64,000 nucleotides of DNA from the NCBI GenBank assembly GCA_947179485.1, contig OX359246.1:54663632-54727631 (forward strand), written 5' to 3'. The notes beneath the pieces are model-generated. The model saw only the letters and a list, made by a program, of their open reading frames with translations, made no database searches and was not told the origin of the DNA. This DNA comes from Allacma fusca. Its lineage: Eukaryota; Arthropoda; Collembola; Symphypleona; Sminthuridae. The translations under genes were made by a program, and so were the position numbers. Below are positions 34,685-46,621 of this stretch, in pieces. Positions within the stretch are counted from its first letter, which is position 1, and each line of letters begins with the position of its first letter.

Positions 34685-37600
34685 TCATATTTCGTAAAGA
34701 TCTTCTAATTCACTTGAGTAATCACTCACAGATTTCCAGAGATATTGAAAAGTTGGCCTGCCTTTTGGGTCGATATTCCAGCAGTCCAACATAAATTTGT
34801 ATCTGTTTTTGAAGGTTAAAATTATCATTACATTTCCGCGACTCACTGTATGTAATGTTACATTCAAAATCACCAAATATACTTCGAAAATTGGAAACAA
34901 AAGCGGTAAACGTACAATTTCTGTGATGCGTATGGAGGCATGTCATTTCTCTTCCCATTCTGAATTTCTTTCCAAGATCCGAATCCCCACTCCATGCCTG
35001 GATAAGGTGTCTCGCCAAGAGAGAAAATCTCCCACATTACTACCCCATAGCTCCAGACATCAGACTGAATTGAAAATTTCAGATCTTTCAGGGACTCATA
35101 TGCCATCCAACGAAGGGGCAAAGGAACCTATAAAAAAAATCAGTAAACTGAAGTACTGTTGTTAGAATTAAAATAATATTTATCTTTCTCACCCATATTT
35201 AGGAGCGCATTGAAACGAAGTGTTACAATTAAGTACTAGATATGTGTAATTAAATAGAACTGTAAGGTTTCTTACATTGACTTTCTGGACGTAGGTTGTG
35301 TATTCATACAACTGCTTGGATAGTCCAAAATCACTGACTTTAGCATGTAAGCATTTTGTTATTAGAATATTTCTCCCAGCTAAGTCCCCATGGATTACCT
35401 GTTGAAACAATTAGAGCTCTTGTTTCGACAGTATTTTCTTATTTCTACTAACAACTGCATTTCTAAGTTCCACTTACGTTTTTAGCACTTAGGAAATCCA
35501 TTCCCAGAGCTATCTCATAAGCCCAACGAATTAAATCGAATGTAGTTAATCTCTTCACTGGATGGTTTTGATACACAATGCTGCATCAAAGTCAAAACGA
35601 ATTAGCAGGGAACGTCCATAAAATCCAACCGGTAATCCAGTTATAGTAATGACTCTAATAATTATTAATACCTATTTTTCTCCATGTCAGCATATTCTAT
35701 TTCAAAGTAGTTCTGAAATATTCCTCGATTTTTCTGGAGAACCGACACCATATTTCCAAGCTCGCAATATTCCAGTATAATGAATATTTCCTCTGTTATT
35801 AAATTTCGGTAATGACTTTATGCTCAGAATGTAAAAACCATGACTTTTAAGATTTTAGTGGGATCGGTGAGTTCCTTACTTTTTCTAATATTTTGAGTAC
35901 TCGCTCCTAGAAGATTAACCACATTGGAGTGACGACCGACGAAAGACATAATTTTTAGTTCGGAAAGTAATGCCTTCAAGTACCCCACATCCGCAGTCTT
36001 TTTCAATGTTTTGATGGCTACCACACTTGTTCCGTAGAGACCTTTGACCACTTTCCCGTACGCACCAATTCCCAGGATCTCCTCGCCTGATTATCATAAT
36101 CATGACATTAATGCTTAAAAAAGGAATCACTAAGTGAGTTCTAGAGGCTACGGGGCAGTTCAAATAGATTAATTACTTGCGGTGAAGTTTTCCAGTGGCA
36201 CTTCCAATTCCATATTGTACGGCACTAGAAATGCATCCGTTGCGTCTGGGTTACCAAGTTGGAACTCTTGTATTTCATCTTCCGTCAAATTCATTGATTT
36301 CTTCTGCTTGCGAATTTTCCAACAAGCAGTTGCTACTACAGTAATTAAGAGAAATGCAGCTAAGGAGCAGACGATGATGACAATGTGAGTGTGCATTGTC
36401 TTCATAGTAGTTTCCGTATCTGAACCTTAAAGTCATAACAATAAAGAGTTGGGAATTCTGTTAGATCAAATAAATACATATGTAGGTATGGCAAGGCGAC
36501 AATTCGGTGAGTACCTTTTGAAAGTAAAAAATGAACCTCAAGGCTTCCTGCCCCATTTCTCAAAACGCAAACAATTTCATTGAAAGGATGTTCTGGACTT
36601 AGATAAACTTCACTTTTATTAACATCGTCAGTTTGGTTGTAATGGATCGAGGTTGATTTCCGTTTATCCCAATCTACCGATTTCTGAGTATAAAATAATA
36701 AATTATTATTACTAAGATTTTGTGTTTGTTTGGGGAAAGCTGGAGCAGTTTCAGACGTAATAGGTTGAGCAGCTAATCAAAACTGTTCATATCGCTATAC
36801 TTTTGACACCTAGAAGTTTAAACCTGCGCCCCTCTTGGTTAGATTAGATATTTCGAGACAAAATGTAGCATAAGCTTATTTATGGTTCTCAAAGAATAGT
36901 AATTATTATTAATCCTGAAATACATCAAATATGAAGTCTCTTGCTACCAAAAGTAATTATTTACAAGGATATAACATTATAATGTGTATTGTAACAAATA
37001 GTATAGTTTTAAAATAGCGTACCACTCCATCGAATCTCCACGAGATTTGTGCAGGTGGTTCACCAGTCCGATTGCAGGTCAGTTTTTCTTCCTTATTTGA
37101 TATATTTAATTTAACGATTTCCATGTCATTAGGGTTGGAGCAATTCTGTGTCGTTAGGCAGGGCTTTATTGATCCTGCAAAATAAATGTGGGCTGAATTA
37201 ATCTTTCCCCTTGATTACTTACTAATCCCGAATATTGTTTCTATTGGACACTATACATTTACCTATCATCATGTCTTCCAACTATTTCAGTGCTACTCAT
37301 AGTCATAGTAGTCAATGAGGATGGACACGTACCTGTGACATTCACGGGGTAATGAAATTCAGTCATTTGCACGGAGTTCCAATTGGGAGCAACGCAAACA
37401 ACTTCTTTGATGGATGGATCATTGAATCGAATTCTATTTATGGACGTATGCGTTTGAGTTATCTCATTGGTTGACTCCCTACCTGGTGCTGTAACGTTTG
37501 TTATAACAAAATCTTGGATTGTATTGACTTAAAATAAAATCACATTAAATTGATGTAGTGAAAGGTGACATTTATGAACCTAGGTTAATTTCAGATTTAT

Positions 37601-39100
37601 TTTCGTATATAAGTTTCCACTGGATTCCAAAGGAAAAAAAGGACTTGAGAGCGGAACAAGTAAACTCCCTGTGGTATCCGGTGTAGATAGCTGTTTTATT
37701 CTCAACGTACTTGCAACCACATGTTTCGTCCACGGAGGTATTCATTCGTACACTCAACAAACCCATTCCTGGCTCCATTTCTCGGTTGTATTCATCTGTA
37801 TACGTAGTACGAGAATGCAAAGACCATAATTTACTATAAAACTATAATATTATTTAATATAAAGACAAAGCACATACACATTCGGCTGGTCTCATTGCCA
37901 AGAGGTTTGAAGAAACCCCTTGCGACACTATTATTATTATTTTCCCCACATGCTAGTATGAATAGCTTAGAAGTGTCAAGGAGTTTTGCACACAGGTCGC
38001 TAGTGCAATTTTGATGGAACGTGATAGTTGTGTTGCATTCCATCTTTCTCTGTCAAATTAATTCATTAATTACATATAATTAATTACATTGTACCGTCCA
38101 ATGTTAATAATGTTAGCAAATAGCTAATGCAAGGGAATTTGTATTAATGTTCCTAATTACATTTTTAATGACCGTTGCACATTCATCCGGGTCACCGCAA
38201 GGAACGAAAATAGATGGCACTTGTTTTTCAGTATTGTTAGCTTCCGTGCATGCATATTTACCGTTTTCCAAATCCACGTGGAGGGCAAATCTACATTGGT
38301 CATTCCAACCGAGCCTGTGATCTACTCTGTTCGCCTTCTCTTGTTGTCGAATAGTTTTGTTAGCTATTGGAGAAAAAAAGTTGAGATTGTAAAAAAGTAA
38401 TAGAAATTTGATCTCTGAAGCTTACAGGAAGAAAAATGTGTCCTTACACTCTCCATACTCTAGAATAAAATAGGCTGGGTATTTTGGAGTAGTTTTGTAT
38501 TTTACGAAAGTATTTAGATTCCGGCAAGTTTTATTTTTTGGGCAAACATTTTCACAGGATAAGTCTACCAGTTGGTTTGGATTGGAATATTTCACCTTGA
38601 AAGTGGAAATAAAGCAGGGTAGTTCAGTAGAGGTGGTGTGATTGTGCCACTTGTTGATTTCAATTTTTTTCACGGATGGATCTCTCAGCTTTTAATAAAA
38701 ATTATTCACATGAGATAAAAATATCTTGAATAATTTCTCTTTTATAGTAAATCTTATATGTTTGTTATATTCATAAGATTTTGAATAAATATATATAGAA
38801 GTATAATAATGAATTACTTAATTCAAAATATCACAAATAAAATTTCTAATAATTTTGTAGAACCTGTTCAGCGAAGAAATTCCACTTCGTCGGTAAGGTA
38901 GAACGACATTCGAAAATCAACTCGTTAAAGACTCTTGGAAGGAATATAGAAGAACTATTGACCGTTATATTTTGATACTCAGCAAAAGTTTTGTATGATT
39001 TGAGAGTTAAGTTAGGTGCACTTTCATCAACGTTAGGATCCCGTGTTATCACACTTGGGATGAAATAAGTAACGGCAATCACTATGAAAAGATATACCAT
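34685..39100 (-). CDS. Receptor tyrosine kinase with Ig-like ectodomain (15 exons, 919 aa)
   Basis: Exons: 38864-39100, 38448-38688, 38161-38363, 37874-38049, 37580-37833, 37333-37527, 37023-37174, 36515-36683, 36177-36425, 35880-36086, 35672-35792, 35478-35580, 35276-35398, 34916-35127, 34685-34802; 920 codons with the stop. Signal peptide from [13 protein letters not shown]. The ectodomain is Cys-rich with many N-glycosylation sequons and at least one clear Ig fold ([24 protein letters not shown]). TM about 557-577. Kinase: P-loop GIGAYGKV, Lys651 in VAIKTLK, Glu668, DFG at 792. The layout, with a short kinase insert, is nearest the PDGFR/VEGFR/FGFR classes. The catalytic loop reads HGDLAGRN (Gly773 for the Arg of HRD) and the APE motif reads AYE (Tyr820). 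Asp774, Asn779 and DFG remain, so activity is possible but as a non-RD kinase. The exon 4/5 junction was chosen by phase (donor at 37873). Confidence 0.9.
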
Positions 39101-41144
39101 TGCAAAAAAATCAAAAGATCCAGTAATTTTGTATGCGAACAAGCCTCTTCAGTTCACTTAAGTCAATAAAAATTATTTCAACCCACAAGCCTTCATTGAA
39201 GAAGCTGTTTATAAAAATGGCCACAGGAACTTGCGGTTTGAGTGTTTACCACTAATAACGACTTTGGTTTGTACAAAATTAAATTTTCAGCGAAATACTA
39301 AATACGTAAATGCACATAAATACTTATACTTCAGCGTAGTTCCTTTATCTGCAATATTTCGTCCTACAATATATTATACAGTCAAACCTCGCTATAAGGG
39401 TTGGCTATATAACGGAAATATGCATATAACATACATTTTTGGTTGTCCCAAGTCCTGTCTACGTAATGCTAATATTTGTATATATGTATGTATACATATT
39501 TTCGTATACGTTATATCGAGATTTGACAGTATCTAAAATTTTTGGAACCTTCTTGCCTCATGTTGAACATACTGTAAGTATACCGAGGAAATAAAAATCA
39601 AAAAATAAGGAAAAGTGTGGAACTCATTTCAGTGCAGTAACGAAACTCGGATATGCAAACACCATACTCGGTTTTACTGTAAACCCAAAAAAAGCCAGTA
39701 GCATTTTATACTTCGACGTATGAATGAATGATAATGTTGTAATTGTATAATTATTCGCATTACAGCGTATCCATAAGCATTATATCTGTAGTTAACCTGG
39801 AGCAGCATTTTTACTCCGGCTTTGTTAGATTTGAATGTAATTAGATTAATATTAAAAACCACAAGAGTAGATCGGAAGCAATACAAAGTTTCGACAGGCT
39901 GACACAAAAGCGCTTTGCATGAAGATTGATATATGAAGGAGTCGTTGAGAGACTCTTCTACAACTACTCTACTTGAAGGTACAGTCCATGTGAGCTCTGT
40001 ATAAAAACACCTCTGGAAAATCATCAGCAAAATTCGACATTTGCATGCGCTGTTGTAAGCACAGAAATTAAAATTGTGGTAACCGGAATTATGTCCAAAT
40101 ACATTTATTCGTTTAATTTGCATACTCCTACATATATATAAGAGTATCTTAAGTGACAGGTTCCATTCTATTCAATTCTATTTACAGTTCAGTGTCTTCA
40201 TAAATAGCAGCCGTAATATGTGTGTACAAAACTGAGGAACAACCGGATATTATGTTTTTATCGTAACCACGTATTTCCTATTTGCAACATCTTCCTCTGT
40301 AATATCCTCTGTAGTTCCATAGCCTATACAATCAATACCCTTAATTTCGTTTTGTTACTCCTGTCACGGCTATGCAGGCTTAGATTCAGTGGAAAGACTG
40401 AGTGGATAAATAGTAGTAGGACTGACTGAAGACTGAGACTGCCTAGGACTGAGGAATAATTTGAGTTGAGACTGACTGAGATTGACATTCCCACGGGACG
40501 CCCCAGTCCACATTGAAATCATTTTCCAGTGAGATATTTTAAAGTTTCGTAATAATTGTGTCATGACCATCTACTGAAAATAATTCAGTATCAGGAACGA
40601 AATTGAACAATCATTTTCAATCATTACATTTTTGGCTCCTAAGACCTTAATGAGACATATGATATATAAAGAAGATGCTCATCATTTGCAAAATTCTTAT
40701 AGCTTACAATTAAAGTGTATTTTGAGAACTTTGTATGTGTGTTAAATTTCATTTAAAGATTTGAGACTACACTGGATTTTTACAAGTACTGACTGATTGT
40801 GAATACGTTGTACGTTCTCTAGCCTTTATATATATATTTTTTCCAAGATTTTATTTGTGTGGTCAGAAAACCTACCGCATAGCATGAGGGGAATCGTTTG
40901 TAAGCAAAACATTTCCAATGGCAAGGTAATTCTACGTATTTTATTTCAGTTTTCATTCTCATTGAAACCATAATTAATTAAAGCAAAATGACTACAATCG
41001 CATCAAAAAATTGGACACACATCTATAGAATTCAACAACTTTGGTGGGAATGTTACCTCAAGTAATTACTGTTTAATGCAGCTCGAGTTACAAGGATAGA
41101 TGATAAGAATCATTAAGTATGTCAGCAGTACCATGAATAAAAGT
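39101..41144. other. Intergenic region with a degenerate GACTGA array
   Basis: Contains a short degenerate array at 40395-40486. A 149-codon open frame on the minus strand at 39674-40123 begins with ATG but shows no recognisable domain or splice partner, and I leave it unannotated. Confidence 0.45.
40395..40486. repeat. Degenerate GACTGA short-repeat array
   Basis: Repeated GACTGA/GACTGAGACTG words over about 90 bp. No terminal inverted repeats were found around it, so it may be a simple-sequence tract or the remains of an element arm. Confidence 0.5.
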
Positions 41145-41602
41145 TTAGATTGAGTAATAATTGTAATTGGTGCTGGTGCTAGGAATGCTGCTTCTCTTGC
41201 GAAGAAAGCTGTGACAGCAAAATCGGAAACGGCGTGTGCCACACTTGAATTTGCAATGATTACCGCACAAGTCACAGAAGTTTGCGTTGCCAATGTAAAT
41301 GTCAAAGTCCTCATCTTGCCCAAGTTCCTCTTCGGCTGCCGTCCCACCAACTTCTTCACCGATCAAAAATACCACCTGGCATGCTATAACTAAACCTGGA
41401 AAGTAAAAAATTAGTGATTTTAAGCACTGTTCAAATTTGTGCGTAAAAGAAAGTATAAAAACTTTTCCCTTGCGCTTTTATAGTTTGAATAAATTGTAAA
41501 AGGATTTAAGAAAACTGTAATGGTATTTTATAAAAACCGTTGAAAATTGTGTACACAAATTGTAATAGAAAAAAACTCACCTATAAGAATCCGAATTTTC
41601 AT
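41145..41602 (-). CDS. Trissin neuropeptide precursor (2 exons, 90 aa)
   Basis: Exons: 41581-41602 and 41145-41395; 91 codons with the stop. The first exon holds only the start of the signal peptide (MKIRILI plus one base). A hydrophobic signal sequence runs to about residue 20, then an acidic spacer, then a cysteine knot from Cys48 to Cys68 with spacing C-x2-C-x3-C-x3-C-x7-CC, followed by HSFLRKR. This spacing, the CG after the fourth Cys region (KCGTRRFRFCC) and the LRKR end match the insect peptide trissin, which has three disulfides and acts on a dedicated G-protein-coupled receptor. RKR at 73-75 is the likely C-terminal cleavage site. No dibasic site precedes the knot, so the mature peptide may carry the acidic N-terminal extension. 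A TATA-like TTAAATA lies about 75 bp upstream on the minus strand. Confidence 0.88.
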
Positions 41603-42276
41603 GATGTTTTTGCTCTTGGATTCTTCTAATGATGAGCTACTGTACAATTTACTTGATCCTCTGTTTTGACTAGTATTTAAGAGACCGAATGTTGAGAGCC
41701 AAAGAATTAGTTTACAAGCATTTCAGGGCCAGGAAGTCTTACTGCTATGGCTTGAGATTAGCAACTGAATGAGATAGATAATTTGTGCAGATTTTATACC
41801 AGTCAAATGTAATTTAATGATCACCTCCAGCTAATTTACCATATTTGTTTATACAAGGCTTGTGTAATTTGTTTGCCAAGATTTCTCCCAAATGTTTGTT
41901 TAGCGGTTTTAAAGCTTGATATTAAATTCATAACTTAATTAAGCCATTTTCGCAAAACACTATAATATTTGTAGCTTATATACACAGACACATTTTATCG
42001 AGCCCACCTCCCACGTTGCCAGTGTAAACTGGGTTTTTACTTCCTGGAAAACTTCTTGATAGTGAAAATAGGTGATGTTACCACTCATCATTTGTAGGTT
42101 TTGATAATAAAATAATTATACATAAGATTCATGTTATGTTCATAATGAAACTTAGCTCAGCACATCTTAAGTTTCCGTTCCTGTAAAACATCCTTTCTAA
42201 ACTGATTTAAAATAACACAGTCCACGTGAGCATGTAGTTATGTATTTACTATGTATATTACAGTTGTAATTCCTAA

Positions 42277-43257
42277 TATAGCTCCTCACGGGTCGAGTAG
42301 TTATCCATACCGTACTCGTACTTGGAACCGTACTCGAATTGTCGGGTCAAATTCCCCCTTGACCCGGACTTGTGTCTTCAAGTACGAGTAAAAAATCCTG
42401 TACTCGGAGTACGGTATTATATTTCTTAACTTTTTACCGAACTTGGACCGTACTTACGAGTATAAAACGTTTATACCGACCGACCCGTACTTGAACTCGT
42501 ACTCGAACCGTACTCGAGTATCAAGTACACCGAAAAAAAATTTTTTAGACACTATTTTTTGTTAAAGAGAGATTGCCATAGAAAACAAATAGTCGATTTC
42601 ACTAACAAGAATTTTTAACTGCAACTTATGAACCGTGTTTGCAATGAAAAATTTCTCCACTGAGATTAAAATGCCGACGAACAATAGATCAAGATTTGAT
42701 TCTGCCAGTCATATCGACTGGATTCTCTTCAGTCAGGTCAATCTCATTCTAATCTCCATTAATTTCGCCCTATTCTCCTGTTCCATTATATTTTACGGCG
42801 ATAGGTAAATACTTACAATTAGTAACTACAGTAGTAATCAATTCGGAGCTGGAACAATAACTTACGCTGTAGGTGTAACGTTTCATGCTATTCGTAGTCA
42901 TTTTGAATTTAACCGCTTTTCCTTTTTTGCTTCGGAAAAACAACTTTTTTGTAATATAGGAAATATGGATGTGGACTTTGTGCTGGAGGAAATTACTCGA
43001 GTATCAAATGTAAATCCAAGTACGGGTTCAAGTACTTTTGAATTTATATCCCGAACTCGTACTCGTGCTTTGGTTCAAGTACTTTGAACGTACTCGTACT
43101 CGCTCTGATACTCGTTAGAAATATACTCAAGTTCGAGTACGAAAACGGATACTCGCCCGACGAGTACAAGTACCAATTTAAGTTGATACCGTACTCGACC
43201 CGTACTCGTACTCGAACTCGAAACTCGAGTATCTACTCGTACTCGTGAGGAGCTATA
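42277..43257. mobile_element. Non-autonomous DNA transposon, 981 bp, TACTCG-repeat arms
   Basis: Ends are inverted repeats TATAGCTCCTCACG (left) and its complement (right). They are flanked by a perfect 8-bp target-site duplication, ATTCCTAA, at 42269-42276 and 43258-43265. Eight-base duplications are typical of hAT and P superfamilies. Each arm, about 250 bp, is packed with degenerate GTACTCG/CGAGTAC words; the central 450 bp is not repetitive and has no long open frame. It must therefore be moved by a transposase made elsewhere. Confidence 0.85.
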
Positions 43258-44339
43258 ATTCCTAACATCTATTTGTCCTAGATATTTAGTAGATTAAAAG
43301 ATTGAGGGGTCAGGAATTGAAAGTCGTTGATTCCTTCGAACGAAAATGTCTGTTCGACTTAATGCTACATTTCTGTAAAGGACGAGTGGTGAAAACATTT
43401 TTCAAATTCATATTGATATGACTCAATTTATAAATATAATATTCAGTTGTTGAACATTTTAACTTGGACGTTATACTGTACATATTTTAGTATGTTCCTG
43501 TGGGTGGGTAAACTTTGACCTTCATAATGCTTAGCCATATTTTGTGGTCACAGTCACAATATTGAATTTCTTGCTACAGTGTAAAAGAAAACACGAGTAA
43601 ATAGTTACATGCAATACAATATTACATACATACATATATCATTATTATTATATGTAGATATTGTTTTGCAGGGTGTTATGGCTGTGGGTATACGTACAAT
43701 ATGAGACTGAGCTTTGGAAGTATATTTCAAAATGTGGGGAAAGTGAGACGACCTTTGCCAATTAAAAACACGGATTCATTTTAACCTTTTAAAAAAAGAG
43801 AGAAGCGTTCAGGTGAGTTTCTGGAAACAGAGTGAGTTGTTAGGTTCCTTTGAAGTAATTGTTTTGCATTATTTTAATGTTCATTTAGTCACAAAAACAT
43901 TAAACATAAAAAGGGAGAGAGTGGAACATTTTACATTAAATAAAGCTAAAAATAAACTTGACCGGACGAGGAATCAAGCCAATGGTCACACACTGCTTTA
44001 GTAGGTCCAGTTAAACTGTAAACTCTGACGTCCCTTGCATAATCTACGATATTGATAATACTAAACTGGTTAAATGTGTTGAAGGAGAGAAACGAGCTTT
44101 TGTTGTTTTTAGTTGTTTTGAAATTAAATTTCTTGAAAATGAGCTCTTGAATAACCACACGTAGCCTAAAGGTGGCCAACTCTCAGCTGATTTCTTCTCG
44201 GAAAAAAACGTGTATTTGAATACCCCTTCCAAATCTCGACTAGAATTTTGAAATTTCGGTTGATAGTGGTTAGCTTGCACAGTATGTAAGTACTTTAATA
44301 AATTAAATATTAAATATTATAATTAATAATAATTAAATA

Positions 44340-44461
44340 TTACCCTGGCCCTAACCCTCAAAATAGATTTGGGGGCCTTTACACCTGCAATCTGAGGACC
44401 TTGGTCACCATATTTTTTACCCTGGCCCTAAATTTTTGGCCACCCCGCAAATCCACCCCTG
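44340..44461. repeat. hAT-like terminal repeat fragment with local duplication
   Basis: The minus strand begins CAGGGGTGGATTTGCGGGGT, near-identical to the fragment at 5521-5540. The stretch TACCCTGGCCCTAA occurs twice, near 44341 and 44419, so part of the end is duplicated. No partner end was found. Confidence 0.45.
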
Positions 44462-45036
44462 CTTCTTGGCGAAAATAAGTGTTGAAATTTTTGTCCAAAT
44501 TTTGGAGAAATCTAATATCCCGATAAAATTTCTACAATGATCTCAAAATTTCAGCGAACATGACTCTAACTTGTAGAGCAATTAAATAACTTATCAATAA
44601 CCTAATTTTGACCAAAATGTGGAATGCGAAACCTAAGTTATTCCAGTTTTTTGAAAGTACCGTGACGCCTCAAAAACGGTTTTTTCGAAATTTTGAATCC
44701 CAGGTACCATGATTTATTTATTTGTTCAATTATTTAAAAACTCCGTCAGAAGACGATTAGTCCTGAGTGGGTGGGCCAAGTCTCAGGTGATTCCTTCTAG
44801 GAGAAGAAAATGTCACGTCAAAAAGCAGGTCAACATTTGAAACTTGAATAATGAATTATTATGAGGTATGAATAAATCTACGCATCTCAAAAACTCAAAT
44901 GTATTATGGAATTTAATATGGGATTTGTCGAGTCACGCAATCAACAGTTCACTGTTGCTCTTTTATATTTCGTTGAATTTTGAAAATGAAAATTTCGTAT
45001 AGGATTTAATATGGGAAACTGTAAGTGAAACAGTTT

Positions 45037-45456
45037 TTAGGGCGGCGTCAGCCCCCTTATAAAATAGTGCTGTCCGTGGGTCTGTTTGTCCCGCATGTTT
45101 CTTACCACTCGACCGATTTTGTTCGAAATTTTTATGAACATTCTTTGGACCACTTCGTCGGATGAATTCGGTTTTGGTTGAAATCGGTAACGTAAAGAAA
45201 TAAAAACGAATAAAATCTGCGTTCCCGAACTGCCCCACCGATTTCACTGAATTTTTTTACGAATACCAGTCATTACTATACTAACGCTATTTTTCCATAC
45301 ATTTTCAAAATTGTATTTTGTTTCAAAATTTTTTATATATTTTTTTAAAAATTATCAAAATTTCACTTTTTCAAAAGTTTTTATTTCTATTTTTGAAATG
45401 AGCTACACATAATACAATAAAGGGGAACAGGAGAGATGGCTGTAGCTGACGCAGCC
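45037..45456. repeat. Inverted-repeat fragment with TAGGGC ends
   Basis: The left side reads TAGGGCGGCGTCAGCC and the right side, on the minus strand, TAGGGCTGCGTCAGCT. No target-site duplication or open frame was found. It is probably a dispersed repeat, but the boundaries are tentative. Confidence 0.35.
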
Positions 45457-46621
45457 CTACGCGACAGCCTTAAATAATCGAGGAGCGATGATTTTTTCCA
45501 TAGTGGGAGAATATAAAATCCCCTGTCATCAGTCATACCTTGGCGCACTTGGGAGGCATGAGGTCGCGTGCCTCGCACTCACCTAGCACTCTATGCTTTC
45601 AAAATTTCTCTTGAGCGCACAAGCCAATGCAATCGTCACGCACTCAACTTAATGAGACCGAGGTTCTTTCAGTTAAGTTTATGTTGAAGAGGCAGAGGCT
45701 GAGTACAGGATATTGCACACATATACATACGTTAAGAACCAATATTATCTACCTAGCATTATCATAAGCAAGTGGGTTTTGTTCACTTCTTTCTGCAATT
45801 AGGGCTTCCATAATTTCCAAAAAGGAGTGAAAATGGAAGAAAACGAAAGCAGTTGCTTATTCTGAGGTCGCGAAGTCCAGAAATTAAGGTACTCAAACAA
45901 GCAGGTGTGGTAAAATATGTAAATCTGAAAAGAAAAGCTATGTAAAGTAAAAGCTATTTTAAGGTTTTTAAAAATTATCAGCGCTGATCAAGCAGATCCC
46001 ACATGGGTACAATCGCCAAAACGTTTAACCATAATTTAAAAAAAGTTTAACCATAGTGGTACACTAGAGCACTGACTTTCTTTAACTTGTGCCTTTACAG
46101 GAAGCAAGGGCGTGCATACCAATGTGCACAGCTTGTGGAAGGTTATCCCCTAATAATGAAGATGGTTTTGTTTTGATGCATTACTTTTAAATAAATTCTG
46201 GAACTACTTCTTTTTGGTTACTTTAGATGTGTCACCAGCATAACATCATATTGTTTTACATTTCTAAGGGAAGTTTATAAGTAACATATTCTTAAACATT
46301 GTTTTGCACATTTTTTAAATAAAACTAACAAATGTCACCTGTCTGCTGCGTACAGATGACTCTGGTTAGATCTAATGTTTTTGATATTTATTTAGCCTGT
46401 AAATATATGTACATACTTATTAGGATGCACTGTATACGCATATTGTTTATATGGGACGAAGTTAGAAAATATTGTTGAAAAATGCGAAACGAAATTTCTT
46501 TAGTCATTTTTGTCTAAACTGTACATTCTATCGACAGATTCTGGCATGTCTATCGCGTAAAGTGGTTATGCAGAATTGTGTTATATCCACGTAGTTGGAT
46601 ATAATTCAGTCTATATTTACT

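Larger units (their letters stand above)
41603..46621. other. Repeat-rich intergenic region
   Basis: About 5 kb without a gene. It contains the transposon-like element at 42277-43257 and repeat fragments at 44340-44461 and 45037-45456. No transposase reading frame was seen. Confidence 0.55.

Noticed and set aside
37874..37878. Receptor kinase exon 4 ending at 37878 with a better-looking GT donor
   Set aside because: Its phase does not fit any acceptor of exon 5; the donor four bases further on restores the frame.
39674..40123. 149-codon minus-strand open frame with ATG
   Set aside because: No recognisable domain, no splice partner, and composition typical of AT-rich non-coding DNA.
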